From: an uncultured Planctomycetaceae bacterium
GTDB lineage: Bacteria; Planctomycetota; Planctomycetia; Planctomycetales; Planctomycetaceae
Reading direction: 5' to 3'
Length of the DNA stretch: 64,000 nucleotides
Assembly: GCA_943787265.1 (NCBI GenBank)
Contig: CALSLT010000003.1
Coordinates: 248,001-312,000 of the forward strand
Shown piece by piece: positions 56,455 to 64,000 of this stretch. A model generated the notes under the pieces. The model made no database searches. It saw only the letters and a program-made list of their open reading frames with translations, and was not told the origin of the DNA. The position numbers were made by a program, and so were the translations under genes. Every line of letters starts with the position of its first letter. Positions within the stretch are counted from its first letter, which is position 1.

Positions 56455-56827
56455 GATGACGACTGATCTGAATGGGGCTCCTGAAACATGAGTCTTGCTT
56501 TTCTGCGAATTATCGAGAATTCGAGTAAGAAACGAGTGGCTGAAGTCACTGAGGCATTGTCCTGATTTATGGAGAAACAATGTCTGTCGAAGGGCCGTTT
56601 CAATTTGCCGCGTCGGGTCTTGCTGACCGCAGGTTGACGCATTTCGTCGCGGGATGGCGGCGTTTGTTGGTCCTCGCCTTACCGGAACCAGTGCCCTCGC
56701 TGGCCGGCGACGAAGTGTGAACTCTCCGTCTGATTTCAGGAGCCGGGGGCGTGCTCCGTAGCGAAGTTCCAATTTTCTGTAATCGTAAACTGAGTCTCAA
56801 TGTGAATTCATTTGAAAGGAATTCGAC
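56455..56827. other. Gene-free stretch after IS30 copy 2
   Basis: About 370 bp. Short overlapping frames only; I see nothing supported. It should hold the promoter of the YHS gene. Confidence 0.5.
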
Positions 56828-57226
56828 GTGCCGAAACTAAATGTGCAGGAATGCAAACTGGGGATCGATGGCTTCGATCCGGTGTCTTACTTCGATGGCG
56901 AGCCGCTGGAAGGATCGAGCGACATCACCACAGAATCCGAAGGCGTCGTATATCGCTTCGCATCAAGTGCGAACAAAGAGCGATTCACTTCTGATCCGCA
57001 GAAGTTCGCGCCTCAGTACGGCGGATGGTGTGCCGTCGCCGTTTCGGAAGGAAAGTATTTTCCAGTGAATCCGAAAACGTACACGATCCAGGACGACAAG
57101 CTCTTCCTGTTTTACAACGCCGAAATGGGCAACACACTTCCACAGTGGCAGGAAAGTCCTGAGTCGCGTCAGCAGGACGCGGATAAGCATTGGGCAGCCG
57201 ACGACATTGTCTACCCGGAAGACTGA
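56828..57226 (+). CDS. YHS-domain protein
   Basis: 132 residues from GTG 56828, AAGGA seven bases upstream. FDPVSYFDGEPLEGSSDI is the YHS start, with YRFASSANKERFTSDPQKFA and PQYGGWCAVAVSEGKYFPVN the rest. The usual first Cys is missing; one Cys remains in GGWCA. Such domains bind metals or heme near oxidoreductases. No signal peptide. Followed by a cytochrome P460-like gene, so a common role is plausible. Confidence 0.8.
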   Translation: MPKLNVQECKLGIDGFDPVSYFDGEPLEGSSDITTESEGVVYRFASSANKERFTSDPQKFAPQYGGWCAVAVSEGKYFPVNPKTYTIQDDKLFLFYNAEMGNTLPQWQESPESRQQDADKHWAADDIVYPED

Positions 57227-57586
57227 GCTGCAAGAATCGAAGCTTCGCTCCAATTGGTCGCGAGACACGACAGGACGCGTCAGGTTGCTGGCTGCGGTTG
57301 CTTTCACTGGGGATGGGACTGCAGGTTCACTCTTCCTGGCGTTCCGTAAGCAACCGTCGCCCTTTTTTTGCCTGGCCAGGCACTTCAACTGAGTCCAGGC
57401 AGATGGCCATTCCGGTGCGTCGCCAGGAATTAGTGCCGTCAGTGAAGTTGGAGTGAATTCAAAAGATTCTTCAAATCCTCGGTAAGAGTTTTGCCAGTTG
57501 GATCACCAACGGACCGTCTGGTCATATTTGCGAGCACCGCATCACGTGCGATGCCCGCCGTCTATCCGAGGTGTATGGAGAATCTC
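57227..57586. other. Gene-free stretch before the cytochrome gene
   Basis: About 360 bp with no credible ORF or repeat. Confidence 0.5.
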
Positions 57587-58678
57587 ATGAAGAAATTTTT
57601 GTCACTGGCGTTGGCTGTCGCTGCGGTAAGTGCGTTCGCTGTTATGGCTCAGGAGAGCGATCCGCAGCGAGCCTTCAATTCGTCAGGGCCTCGTTACACC
57701 GCGGCCGGTGAGATCCTTCGGCCCGAGGGTTGGCGTAAATGGGTTTACGTCGGCACTCCGGTGACGCCTCACGATATGAATGATGGAAAGGCCGCCTTTC
57801 CTGAGTTCCACAATGTCTACGTAGATCCAGAGAGCTTTTCGACTTTCGAACGGACCGGCGAATTTCCGAACGGCACGCAGCTTGTCAAAGAATTGACACT
57901 GGTTGGCTCGAAGTCGGCGGTCAGTGGTAACGGTTACTTCATGGGCGATTTCTCTGGGCTGGAGATCGCTGTCAAAGATACCGAACGTTTCAAAGATCAA
58001 CCCGGCGGTTGGGCATACTTCAGTTTCGGTCACACATCCGAGTCAGAATACGCAGCCACCGCAAAAATGTTTCCAGCCGAATCATGTAACTCGTGTCACG
58101 CGGCGAGTGCTGATACTGACTACGTTTTCACTCAGTACTACCCGGTGCTGAAGGCGGCGATGCCAAAACACAAGCGAATGGAAGCAGAGGCCGGACGTGC
58201 AGCGGCGAAGAAGATGGATAAGAAAACGATGAGTGCGGCAATGGGGGCCGTCGGAGCTTCATCGGCCAACGCATCGGCTGATGAGTATTCGATGAAGCTG
58301 TTCAAATGGCTGCAGGGTGGTGGTTACAAGAACTATGCCGCTGAGGCGAACGTCCACCCGTCGTCATCTGGAGCCGCCGTTCATGGCGATGTTCGGGTCT
58401 TCTTCAACGATAAGTTGAATCAAAGCATGCGACAGGGCGCAAAGACACATCCGGTTGGGTCTGTTGCCGTCAAGGAATTGCACAAAGATGGCTCCCTTTA
58501 TGGCTGGGCAATGAGCCTGAAGGCTCGAGACGACGACGGCAAAGGAAACGGTTGGTACTGGTACGAAGTGCTCAGCACGACGGACGGCTCGAAACCCGTA
58601 GCCGCATCACTCGGCAACCAGCTTTGTATCGGGTGTCATTCACCGGGCAAAGATTTTGTCCGCCTGGGTGGCCTCTAA
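57587..58678 (+). CDS. Cytochrome P460-like protein with two CxxCH motifs
   Basis: 363 residues from ATG 57587, with GGAG six bases before and a leader (KKFLSLALAVAAVSAFAVMA). EGWRKWVYVGTPVTPHDMND and FPEFHNVYVDPESF open a P460 fold. The first heme motif is ESCNSCHAASADTDYVFTQY, the P460 consensus; a second half repeats the fold and ends QLCIGCHSPGKDFVRLGGL. Between them lies a Lys/Ala-rich linker. Known P460 proteins oxidise hydroxylamine or act as periplasmic c-type cytochromes. Two motifs in one chain suggest a tandem or diheme variant. Confidence 0.8.
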   Translation: MKKFLSLALAVAAVSAFAVMAQESDPQRAFNSSGPRYTAAGEILRPEGWRKWVYVGTPVTPHDMNDGKAAFPEFHNVYVDPESFSTFERTGEFPNGTQLVKELTLVGSKSAVSGNGYFMGDFSGLEIAVKDTERFKDQPGGWAYFSFGHTSESEYAATAKMFPAESCNSCHAASADTDYVFTQYYPVLKAAMPKHKRMEAEAGRAAAKKMDKKTMSAAMGAVGASSANASADEYSMKLFKWLQGGGYKNYAAEANVHPSSSGAAVHGDVRVFFNDKLNQSMRQGAKTHPVGSVAVKELHKDGSLYGWAMSLKARDDDGKGNGWYWYEVLSTTDGSKPVAASLGNQLCIGCHSPGKDFVRLGGL

Positions 58679-58829
58679 CTGAATTCCATTTGGACTGGTG
58701 CTCGATGTGACGAGTGCCAGCTCATTTGGCGGACGAAGTGCACTGGAGTTGCTTCGAAACCGTCTCGAAATAACTTCATCTTTCGAAGAGTCACATGTCG
58801 CGTTGAGTGTCTGAAATCGGCAGTTCCCA

Positions 58830-59450
58830 ATGGCAAACCGTCGAACAAATGATGAGTGGTTATCCGATCTCGGGGCTGACGACGCTGCCGTTCAGGACGA
58901 AGCAACATCGGACATGCAGAGAAGTATTCGGAATCACATTTCGGCACAGTTCATAAAACGAGGTCTCAGAACAAGCTGTGTCGACGATATAGTTCAGGAA
59001 GCTTCCCTGCGAATTTTCAGTCGCATCAGCACGTTTCGTGGTGAAAGTCGATTTCTCACGTGGGCAACCGCGGTTGCCGTAAGGACGGGCCTGGAGTTGA
59101 TTCGACGAGGTTTCTGGGAAACAAAAACCACCGTCGACCTGATGGCTGACGAGCGAATTGATCTTGTCGCACAATGGCAAAGCACATCTCTTGGCCCACC
59201 CGTCAGTGCACAGCAGAAAGAAGTCCTGAATGCACTTGAAGACGCGATTAACAACTCACTGACAGTTCGGCAGAGGTGTGTGCTGATTATGGAGTTGCAG
59301 GGGCAGGCTGTCGATTTGATCGCGCGAGAGCTGGGAACAAATCGCGGAGCTGTTTACAAACTCACTCACGATGCCAGAAAGAAGTTGCGACGAGTGCTCG
59401 AACGCGCAGGTTTCGATGGTGACTCGATTCAGTCGCTGTTTGCAGACTAA
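58830..59450 (+). CDS. ECF-type RNA polymerase sigma factor
   Basis: 206 residues. Region 2: SCVDDIVQEASLRIFSRIST and FRGESRFLTWATAVAVRTGL. Region 4: SLTVRQRCVLIMELQGQAVD and RELGTNRGAVYKLTHDARKK, the HTH that reads the -35 box. The length is normal. It directly precedes a small zinc-type anti-sigma-like gene (20 bp gap), a typical pair. Confidence 0.85.
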   Translation: MANRRTNDEWLSDLGADDAAVQDEATSDMQRSIRNHISAQFIKRGLRTSCVDDIVQEASLRIFSRISTFRGESRFLTWATAVAVRTGLELIRRGFWETKTTVDLMADERIDLVAQWQSTSLGPPVSAQQKEVLNALEDAINNSLTVRQRCVLIMELQGQAVDLIARELGTNRGAVYKLTHDARKKLRRVLERAGFDGDSIQSLFAD

Positions 59451-59470
59451 GCCGGGAAAGTGAAGATGCC

Positions 59471-59728
59471 ATGCCGCTAAATCACAAACAGATTCAGACG
59501 CTCATCGAACTGGTCGCTAAGACCGAAGACCGAGAACTTGACTGCGATGAATTCGTCAACTTTCTGGCTGAATGGAGCGAGAAAGTCATGAACGGCGAGG
59601 CAGTTGCGACGGCCAACGCGTCGGTTCGACATCACCTCGATATCTGCCCGGAATGCAGCGAGGAGTTTCGAATAATTCTTGAGATTCTGAAAGAGTCGGA
59701 CGGAGAAGCTGATGCTCTGTTAGCGTAG
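59471..59728 (+). CDS. Small anti-sigma-factor-like zinc protein
   Basis: 85 residues. NASVRHHLDICPECSEEF holds the H-x3-C-x2-C of ZAS-type anti-sigma factors. There is no membrane segment, so it is a soluble sensor. Position right after the ECF sigma gene supports sequestration of that factor. GAAG lies upstream of the ATG. Confidence 0.8.
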   Translation: MPLNHKQIQTLIELVAKTEDRELDCDEFVNFLAEWSEKVMNGEAVATANASVRHHLDICPECSEEFRIILEILKESDGEADALLA

Positions 59729-59746
59729 CGGGAAAGCAGTTTCTGG

Positions 59747-60205
59747 ATGATCATCATCTCAGCGATGTCGGAAGGACGAGTCATCGGAAGCGGCGAAGGC
59801 ATGCCGTGGAATGTTCCCGAAGAATACGAACGCTACCTGGAAACCGTAGCGGGGCAGACAGTCGTCATGGGTCGACGAAGCTGGAACATTTTCGGGAAAG
59901 ATCTTGTCGACACGGACCACATTGTCCTCACTCGGAAACGTTCGCTTGATGGCGCAAAGGTTGCGGCGTCTCTGGAACACGCTCTCGAAATCGCCGTGGA
60001 CACGGGAAGGATGGTGTTTGTCGCTGGCGGCTCATCCGTGTATGGGCAGGCAATTTCGTTTGCGGACGAAATGTACCTCAGCACGATCAAAGGCGACTTT
60101 GACGGCGACAGTTACTTCCCGGAATTTGACGAGTCGCAATGGGATGTCGTCCGCGAGATCGACTACGGCACCTACATCTTCCGTCACCACAGCCGCATCA
60201 ACTGA
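59747..60205 (+). CDS. Dihydrofolate reductase
   Basis: 152 residues. IIISAMSEGRVIGSGEGMPW and NVPEEYERYLETVAGQTVVM are the N-terminal DHFR pattern (GxxxxMPW, VxGRR); FVAGGSSVYGQAISFADEMY is the nucleotide-binding site and the FPEF-DESQWDVV region ends it. It reduces dihydrofolate with NADPH for thymidylate and purine synthesis. Some residues at the substrate site (EEYERY rather than the DL-x-F-K helix) deviate, so a relative such as a RibD-like reductase is possible. Confidence 0.8.
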   Translation: MIIISAMSEGRVIGSGEGMPWNVPEEYERYLETVAGQTVVMGRRSWNIFGKDLVDTDHIVLTRKRSLDGAKVAASLEHALEIAVDTGRMVFVAGGSSVYGQAISFADEMYLSTIKGDFDGDSYFPEFDESQWDVVREIDYGTYIFRHHSRIN

Positions 60206-60475
60206 TGCGCCTTTGCAAACATTCGATTTCCGCCAACGGTGTGGAATCACGTTTCGAAGTCGCCAGTAGCAGGTCGAGACGCTCTCTTGAGCGAACGTCG
60301 ATAGCACTTATCGAGCGATTGCTGTTCGTCGGCGTGGGATGATCGGCCATGCTGTCACGATCTAACCAGGTTTGATGGGCATTCCATGATGGGGCGTTCT
60401 CAGTAGATTCCGCGAACGATTCTGACGAGCGAACAGCCAACTGCTGATACCTGACGAAAGGAACGAAGGACGACG
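60206..60475. other. Intergenic stretch
   Basis: About 270 bp without a gene; it should hold the promoter of the next gene. Confidence 0.4.
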
Positions 60476-61660
60476 ATGAAAAAGATGCGACTAAAATTGC
60501 TTATTCAGTGCGCGAGCGTCGTGATGATTTCGCTGGCGGTCTTGAATCACCCGACGATGGCTCAGGAAAGAGTACCGTCGGTGAGTGCATCGCATGTGGT
60601 ACCCGCTGAGTATCTGCGGGGAGTTGGCTATGCGATCGATGAGCGGGTCGAGATCCGAAACAATCGATATCTCTTTCGAGTACGAGCGGACTACGGTGAA
60701 TTTACGGCTCTTGGTCTGCCAATGCTGGAACTCAGACTGCGTGAGCATCATGCCATCGAAAATGCTCGCGTCCTGTCCCGCGACTCACAAATCATCAGAG
60801 GTGCTATCGAGGTTGTCCGACAAACTCCCGCCGGAGCAAGAACGCTGTTGAGCGATCCGGTCGGTTCGTTACGACGCTTGCCGCTCGGGATTCAAGCGAA
60901 CGTCAACACGATTGTTGATCCTTTGGAGCGTCGTGCAGGTACGAAAGCACGACGCGAACTAGCGGCAGCGATTGGTGCTGACCCAGAGACCCGAAATCCA
61001 GTTCTCGATTTCTACCTCGACCAACTTGCCATCAGAAAGAATATCGGTCGATCGGCGACGCAAACGGGACTGGGCTTCGCTGTTCCGGGCCTGGGCCTTC
61101 TCGCCACGAATGAGACGATTCGCGAACAGGTTCGTAATACAGGTCCGCGACAATTGGCGAATGATGTTCATCGTCGGTTGTCGGCCTTGCGGATCGGCAA
61201 TCAGATCAGTGTGTCATTTGCGAACGATCTACAACTGACAAGTACCGAGAAACTGCTGTTTGTTTCGCACCTGGAAACACTCAAAGGTGTCGGACGTCTG
61301 GAAGCTCTTGTGACATCCGCGACGAATGCGAAGTCGGAAGCATCACTCTTGTCACAACTTCAGGAACTGGAACTGCTCGCGAATTTGCGTCGACGATTCG
61401 TAATCGTGGATGTTCTTCCGCTCAAGATACCGGTTGCTCGACTGAAAGATGGACGATTCATCGGAGTTGCCGCTGTCGATATCGTGCATGATGCTCATGC
61501 CTTGTCGGGATATGTCAGCGAGTTCAGATCGGCCTATCCGTCACAGGACGTGCATCTGCTGGTAACTGGTTCGGTCACACCCTCTGCCCGTTCGATTCTG
61601 CAGGAAGCACGAATCGACGTCCTTGCACTTTCTCAGACGAGCGGTGTCGAGGATCGGTAG
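60476..61660 (+). CDS. Exported protein of unknown function
   Basis: 394 residues with a leader (IQCASVVMISLAVLNHPTMA). The mature part opens VVPAEYLRGVGYAIDERVEI; RGAIEVVRQTPAGARTLLSD and QTGLGFAVPGLGLLATNETI are conspicuous, and GRFIGVAAVDIVHDAHALSG precedes an alpha/beta stretch (VHLLVTGSVTPSARSILQEA). I do not recognise a family. Plausible as a periplasmic or surface protein of planctomycetes. Confidence 0.6.
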   Translation: MKKMRLKLLIQCASVVMISLAVLNHPTMAQERVPSVSASHVVPAEYLRGVGYAIDERVEIRNNRYLFRVRADYGEFTALGLPMLELRLREHHAIENARVLSRDSQIIRGAIEVVRQTPAGARTLLSDPVGSLRRLPLGIQANVNTIVDPLERRAGTKARRELAAAIGADPETRNPVLDFYLDQLAIRKNIGRSATQTGLGFAVPGLGLLATNETIREQVRNTGPRQLANDVHRRLSALRIGNQISVSFANDLQLTSTEKLLFVSHLETLKGVGRLEALVTSATNAKSEASLLSQLQELELLANLRRRFVIVDVLPLKIPVARLKDGRFIGVAAVDIVHDAHALSGYVSEFRSAYPSQDVHLLVTGSVTPSARSILQEARIDVLALSQTSGVEDR

Positions 61661-61706
61661 AACGATCTGCGTCATTCCCAAACAAGCGGTCTGAATCGTC
61701 CAGGTA

Positions 61707-62834
61707 TTACGAAATGCTCGGAACCTGTTGTGTGATGCAGTGGATGCCGCCGCCACCTGCTGCGAGAACGGTGCTTTCGACTCCGACGATCTTTCGCCTC
61801 GGAAATGCATCCTGCAGGATCGCCAGCGGTCGAGAATTTTCACGGCGTTGAGCCGTCACCGGGACGAGCACGCAGTCGTTTGCAATATAAAAATTCATGT
61901 GCGACAGCTCGGCGTCAAGCGGAACGTCGATCACTTCCAGCTTCCGCCCGTTTGCATCCGTCGTCTGTTGAAGACGTCGTTTCGCGTCATTGCATATTCG
62001 ATAATTGCGATCATCGCGGTCGTTGGTTGTGTGAAGGAGAACGACTCCGGGAGCGGCGAACGCAGCGATGCCATCGATGTGCCCATCAGTCACCGGGTCT
62101 GGCTCGAGGCCCTTTCCTAACCAGATTACCTTCTTCGTCCCCAGTGAGTTGTTCAGCATGGCCTCGACGCGTCGCCGATCAGTTGCTGAGTTGCGATTCT
62201 TATTGAGCAGACACTGTTCGGTGGTAATCACCGTTCCCTCACCGTCGCAGGCCACGGCTCCGCCCTCAAGGACCAGATCGACCGGGTACATCGCCACGTC
62301 GAGGTGTTTTGCCAATCGCGCCTTCAAAAGAGCGTCGTCTTTGTATGGTGGAAATTTCGCTCCCCAGCCATTGAACGTGAACCCCGCGATTCGCCGAACC
62401 CCTTTTCCATCGACGACAAACATCGGCCCGGAATCGCGAGCCCAGCCGTCATTCAGCGGCATCTCAACAAGTTCAATATCGCGACTCAGAAGTCGCCTTG
62501 CGATTTGTTTATCCTCAGGGCGCACGGCCATCAGGACTGATTCGTATTCGCTGAGGGCATTCGCAACGTCTGCCCATTGGCCTCGGACATCTTTGAGCGG
62601 AATGCCATAGCCCTTCCAATTCTGAGGCGGTGGAAGGGCCATGATTGTGTATTCATGAGGTTCCCATTCCGCAGGGAAATAGAAGCCATCGTCAACGGGA
62701 TTGGACTTTCGCAACATCCGGACGCCAGTACTCGCGTAGTCTGGCATGGCTTCACCACCAGTCAGTAAGGACGGAGCGGCGAGTGAAGCAAACAGCGCCG
62801 CTCCCGTGCTCTGCAGGAAGTGCCTTCGGTTCAT
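61707..62834 (-). CDS. aguA: Agmatine deiminase / peptidyl-arginine-deiminase family, Tat-exported
   Basis: 375 residues with a Tat leader (MNRRHFLQSTGAALFASLAA). The deiminase fold shows EWEPHEYTIMALPPPQNWKG, NDGWARDSGPMFVVDGKG, LEGGAVACDGEGTVITTEQC, TDGHIDGIAAFAAPG with the His, and GGGGIHCITQQVPSIS with the catalytic Cys. It hydrolyses agmatine to N-carbamoylputrescine and ammonia. A Tat leader means it works outside the cytoplasm, which is uncommon for bacterial AguA but seen in planctomycetes. Confidence 0.85.
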   Translation of the reverse strand: MNRRHFLQSTGAALFASLAAPSLLTGGEAMPDYASTGVRMLRKSNPVDDGFYFPAEWEPHEYTIMALPPPQNWKGYGIPLKDVRGQWADVANALSEYESVLMAVRPEDKQIARRLLSRDIELVEMPLNDGWARDSGPMFVVDGKGVRRIAGFTFNGWGAKFPPYKDDALLKARLAKHLDVAMYPVDLVLEGGAVACDGEGTVITTEQCLLNKNRNSATDRRRVEAMLNNSLGTKKVIWLGKGLEPDPVTDGHIDGIAAFAAPGVVLLHTTNDRDDRNYRICNDAKRRLQQTTDANGRKLEVIDVPLDAELSHMNFYIANDCVLVPVTAQRRENSRPLAILQDAFPRRKIVGVESTVLAAGGGGIHCITQQVPSIS

Positions 62835-63110
62835 CGCGAATTTCCCGATTCTCTAATGGCTGCTGTCGGTTCGACGTAACACGATGCAGAAAGCAACGTG
62901 TTGCCAGGGTCTGACTATGAATCATCAAGTTTCTCAGAACAACCTGCCCGCTGGACGATCATCGCCCTTTGACACACGAGGCAACGCCAGAGGCTGCTAC
63001 GACATTTTGTCTATCTGCGGGGTAAGACATTGTGGCGATAGAGCGTCTCATTGTTGAGCCGGCAAGTTTGAGTCGGCGACAACAATCCCCTTTGCCCCGG
63101 AGACGCCGCG
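62835..63110. other. Intergenic stretch
   Basis: About 275 bp without a supported gene. Confidence 0.4.
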
Positions 63111-63482
63111 ATGAAATTCATCACCAAAACGATTCACGCTTACCTCGATTACCCGGTTGCTTTCAGCCTGATGGCATTGCCATTCGTACTCTCCCTGGGG
63201 TCGTCGCATCCAGCGGCGAAGTGGCTCGGCGTTGGTACCGGTGTTGCAGCCTTTGTTCTGACGCTATTGACCGATCACAAAACCGGGGTGATCCGCGTTG
63301 TGCCTTACTCCGTGCATCTGGCCGTGGACTTTCTGGTCGGCGTAATGTTTGTTGTCGCTCCGTTTGCTTTTGGATTCACAGGCATCGACGCCTTGTTCTA
63401 TTGGGCGAATGGTGGAGCAGTACTGGCCGTTGTCGGTCTGCATCAGCCTGAACAATGCCAAACCGCCGCCGCAGCCCGGTGA
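63111..63482 (+). CDS. Small four-segment membrane protein
   Basis: 123 residues with four hydrophobic stretches (YPVAFSLMALPFVLSL, LGVGTGVAAFVLTLLT, LAVDFLVGVMFVVAPFAFGF, ALFYWANGGAVLAVVGL), like SPW-repeat-type proteins. No catalytic motif. A bidirectional hairpin terminator follows. Confidence 0.65.
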   Translation: MKFITKTIHAYLDYPVAFSLMALPFVLSLGSSHPAAKWLGVGTGVAAFVLTLLTDHKTGVIRVVPYSVHLAVDFLVGVMFVVAPFAFGFTGIDALFYWANGGAVLAVVGLHQPEQCQTAAAAR

Positions 63483-63500
63483 ACTTCAACCGACAATTCC

Positions 63501-63536
63501 AAAAGCTGCCGATGGCATTCCCGTCGGCAGCTTTTT
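63501..63536. terminator. Bidirectional terminator between convergent genes
   Basis: AAAGCTGCCGA pairs with TCGGCAGCTTT around an 11-base loop; T runs occur on both strands. It lies between the membrane-protein gene and the converging glycosylase-family gene. Confidence 0.8.
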
Positions 63537-63546
63537 CTATGCGCGG

Positions 63547-64000
63547 TCACTGAGACGACTTCAGGAGTTTCTTGACTCGTCGTCTCAGGTAAGGCACGAC
63601 GTCCTGCAGAAACCACGGGTTGTTCTTCAGCCAGCGATTGTTCCGAGGGCTTGGATGAGGCAGCGGAAGATTGACCGGCGTGTAGTCTTTCCAGTTTTCG
63701 ACGGTTTCGGTCAACGTCGACTTCAGCTTGTCGCCAAGTCGATAGTCCTGGGCATACCTGCCGATGACCAAAGTGAGTTTGACGTTTGTCAGATGTGCGA
63801 GCAGTCGCTCATGCCACAGTTCTGCGCACTCCTTACGAGGTGGAAGGTCTCCGCTCCGTCCGGTTCCGGGATAGCAGAAGCCCATCGGCACGAGTGCAAT
63901 CTTCGTCTCGTCGTAAAAGTCTTCTGACGAGATTCCCATCCAGTCTCGTAGACGTTCTCCGCTGGGATCGTCCCATGCCACTCCGGATTCGTGGACACGA
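63547..64000 (-). CDS. Uracil-DNA-glycosylase-family protein (partial, 5' end off window)
   Basis: The frame is open to the window edge, so the start is outside; the last visible N-terminal text is RVHESG, followed by VAWDDPSGERLRDWMGI. Then come ALVPMGFCYPGTGRSGDLPP, LLAHLTNVKLTLVIGRYAQD and VNLPLPHPSPRNNRWLKNNP, the last being the HPSP-RN motif of this glycosylase superfamily. About 150 residues are visible. It would remove uracil from DNA or be a related member of unknown substrate. Confidence 0.8.
   Translation of the reverse strand, partial: RVHESGVAWDDPSGERLRDWMGISSEDFYDETKIALVPMGFCYPGTGRSGDLPPRKECAELWHERLLAHLTNVKLTLVIGRYAQDYRLGDKLKSTLTETVENWKDYTPVNLPLPHPSPRNNRWLKNNPWFLQDVVPYLRRRVKKLLKSSQ

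Overview
The window looks like a planctomycete chromosome. The evidence is family content: a DUF1501 protein beside a PSD1-type cytochrome protein (CxxCH plus DUF1549/DUF1553), a giant secreted c-type heme/propeller/cupredoxin protein, a helix-turn-helix protein with long acidic SDSDV repeats, a BamD-like/LptE-like outer-membrane pair, and many lipoprotein, Tat and CxxCH signatures. No rRNA and no CRISPR array was seen. All calls come from reading the sequence and translations; no database search was run.

Layout. 1-22.4 kb is mostly intact backbone: DUF1501, a frameshifted PSD1 gene, the 1532-residue fusion protein, a papain-fold-like secreted protein, a recO-bamD-lptE-like operon, the SDSDV-repeat DNA-binding protein, a glycosyltransferase plus HpcH/HpaI-type aldolase, two small membrane proteins, an SDR and a double-VWA membrane protein. 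At 22375-22447 lies an intact tRNA-Ala(GGC). Its last bases begin a 19-bp direct repeat that recurs at 42058-42076. Together with a tyrosine-recombinase-like gene just inside and repeated TGTCGG motifs at both ends, this defines an integrated island of about 19.6 kb.

The island (22.4-42.1 kb) has a left control/replication module (recombinase, HTH regulator, two decayed small ORFs, primase-like gene cut by an IS21 element). Its cargo is an acetyltransferase, small exported proteins, an isochorismatase-family pseudogene plus a second fragment of it, a methyltransferase/glycosidase-like fusion pseudogene, a diheme peroxidase, a MASE1-PP2C pseudogene and two Cys-rich exported proteins that may bind metal. 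An IS30 element interrupts an unknown 150-residue gene, which can be rebuilt exactly.

42.1-56.5 kb is a mobile-element pile-up: IS256, an IS5-type element with a -1 slippery site, IS630 with another IS5-type element nested in it, a group II intron with its reverse transcriptase, and a second IS30. Gene fragments lie between them (glycosidase-like C-terminus, LRR C-terminus, membrane protein C-terminus). The surviving operon there is DUF2089 protein - secreted protein - FGE/SUMF1-like protein, with the IS630/IS5 nest inside its middle gene.

56.8-64 kb returns to intact genes: YHS protein, two-CxxCH cytochrome P460-like protein, ECF sigma factor with zinc-type anti-sigma protein, dihydrofolate reductase, an exported unknown, agmatine deiminase, a small membrane protein and a uracil-DNA-glycosylase-family gene running off the end. 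Frameshifts are concentrated in the accessory genes and PSD1, and single-base insertions outnumber deletions by my reading.
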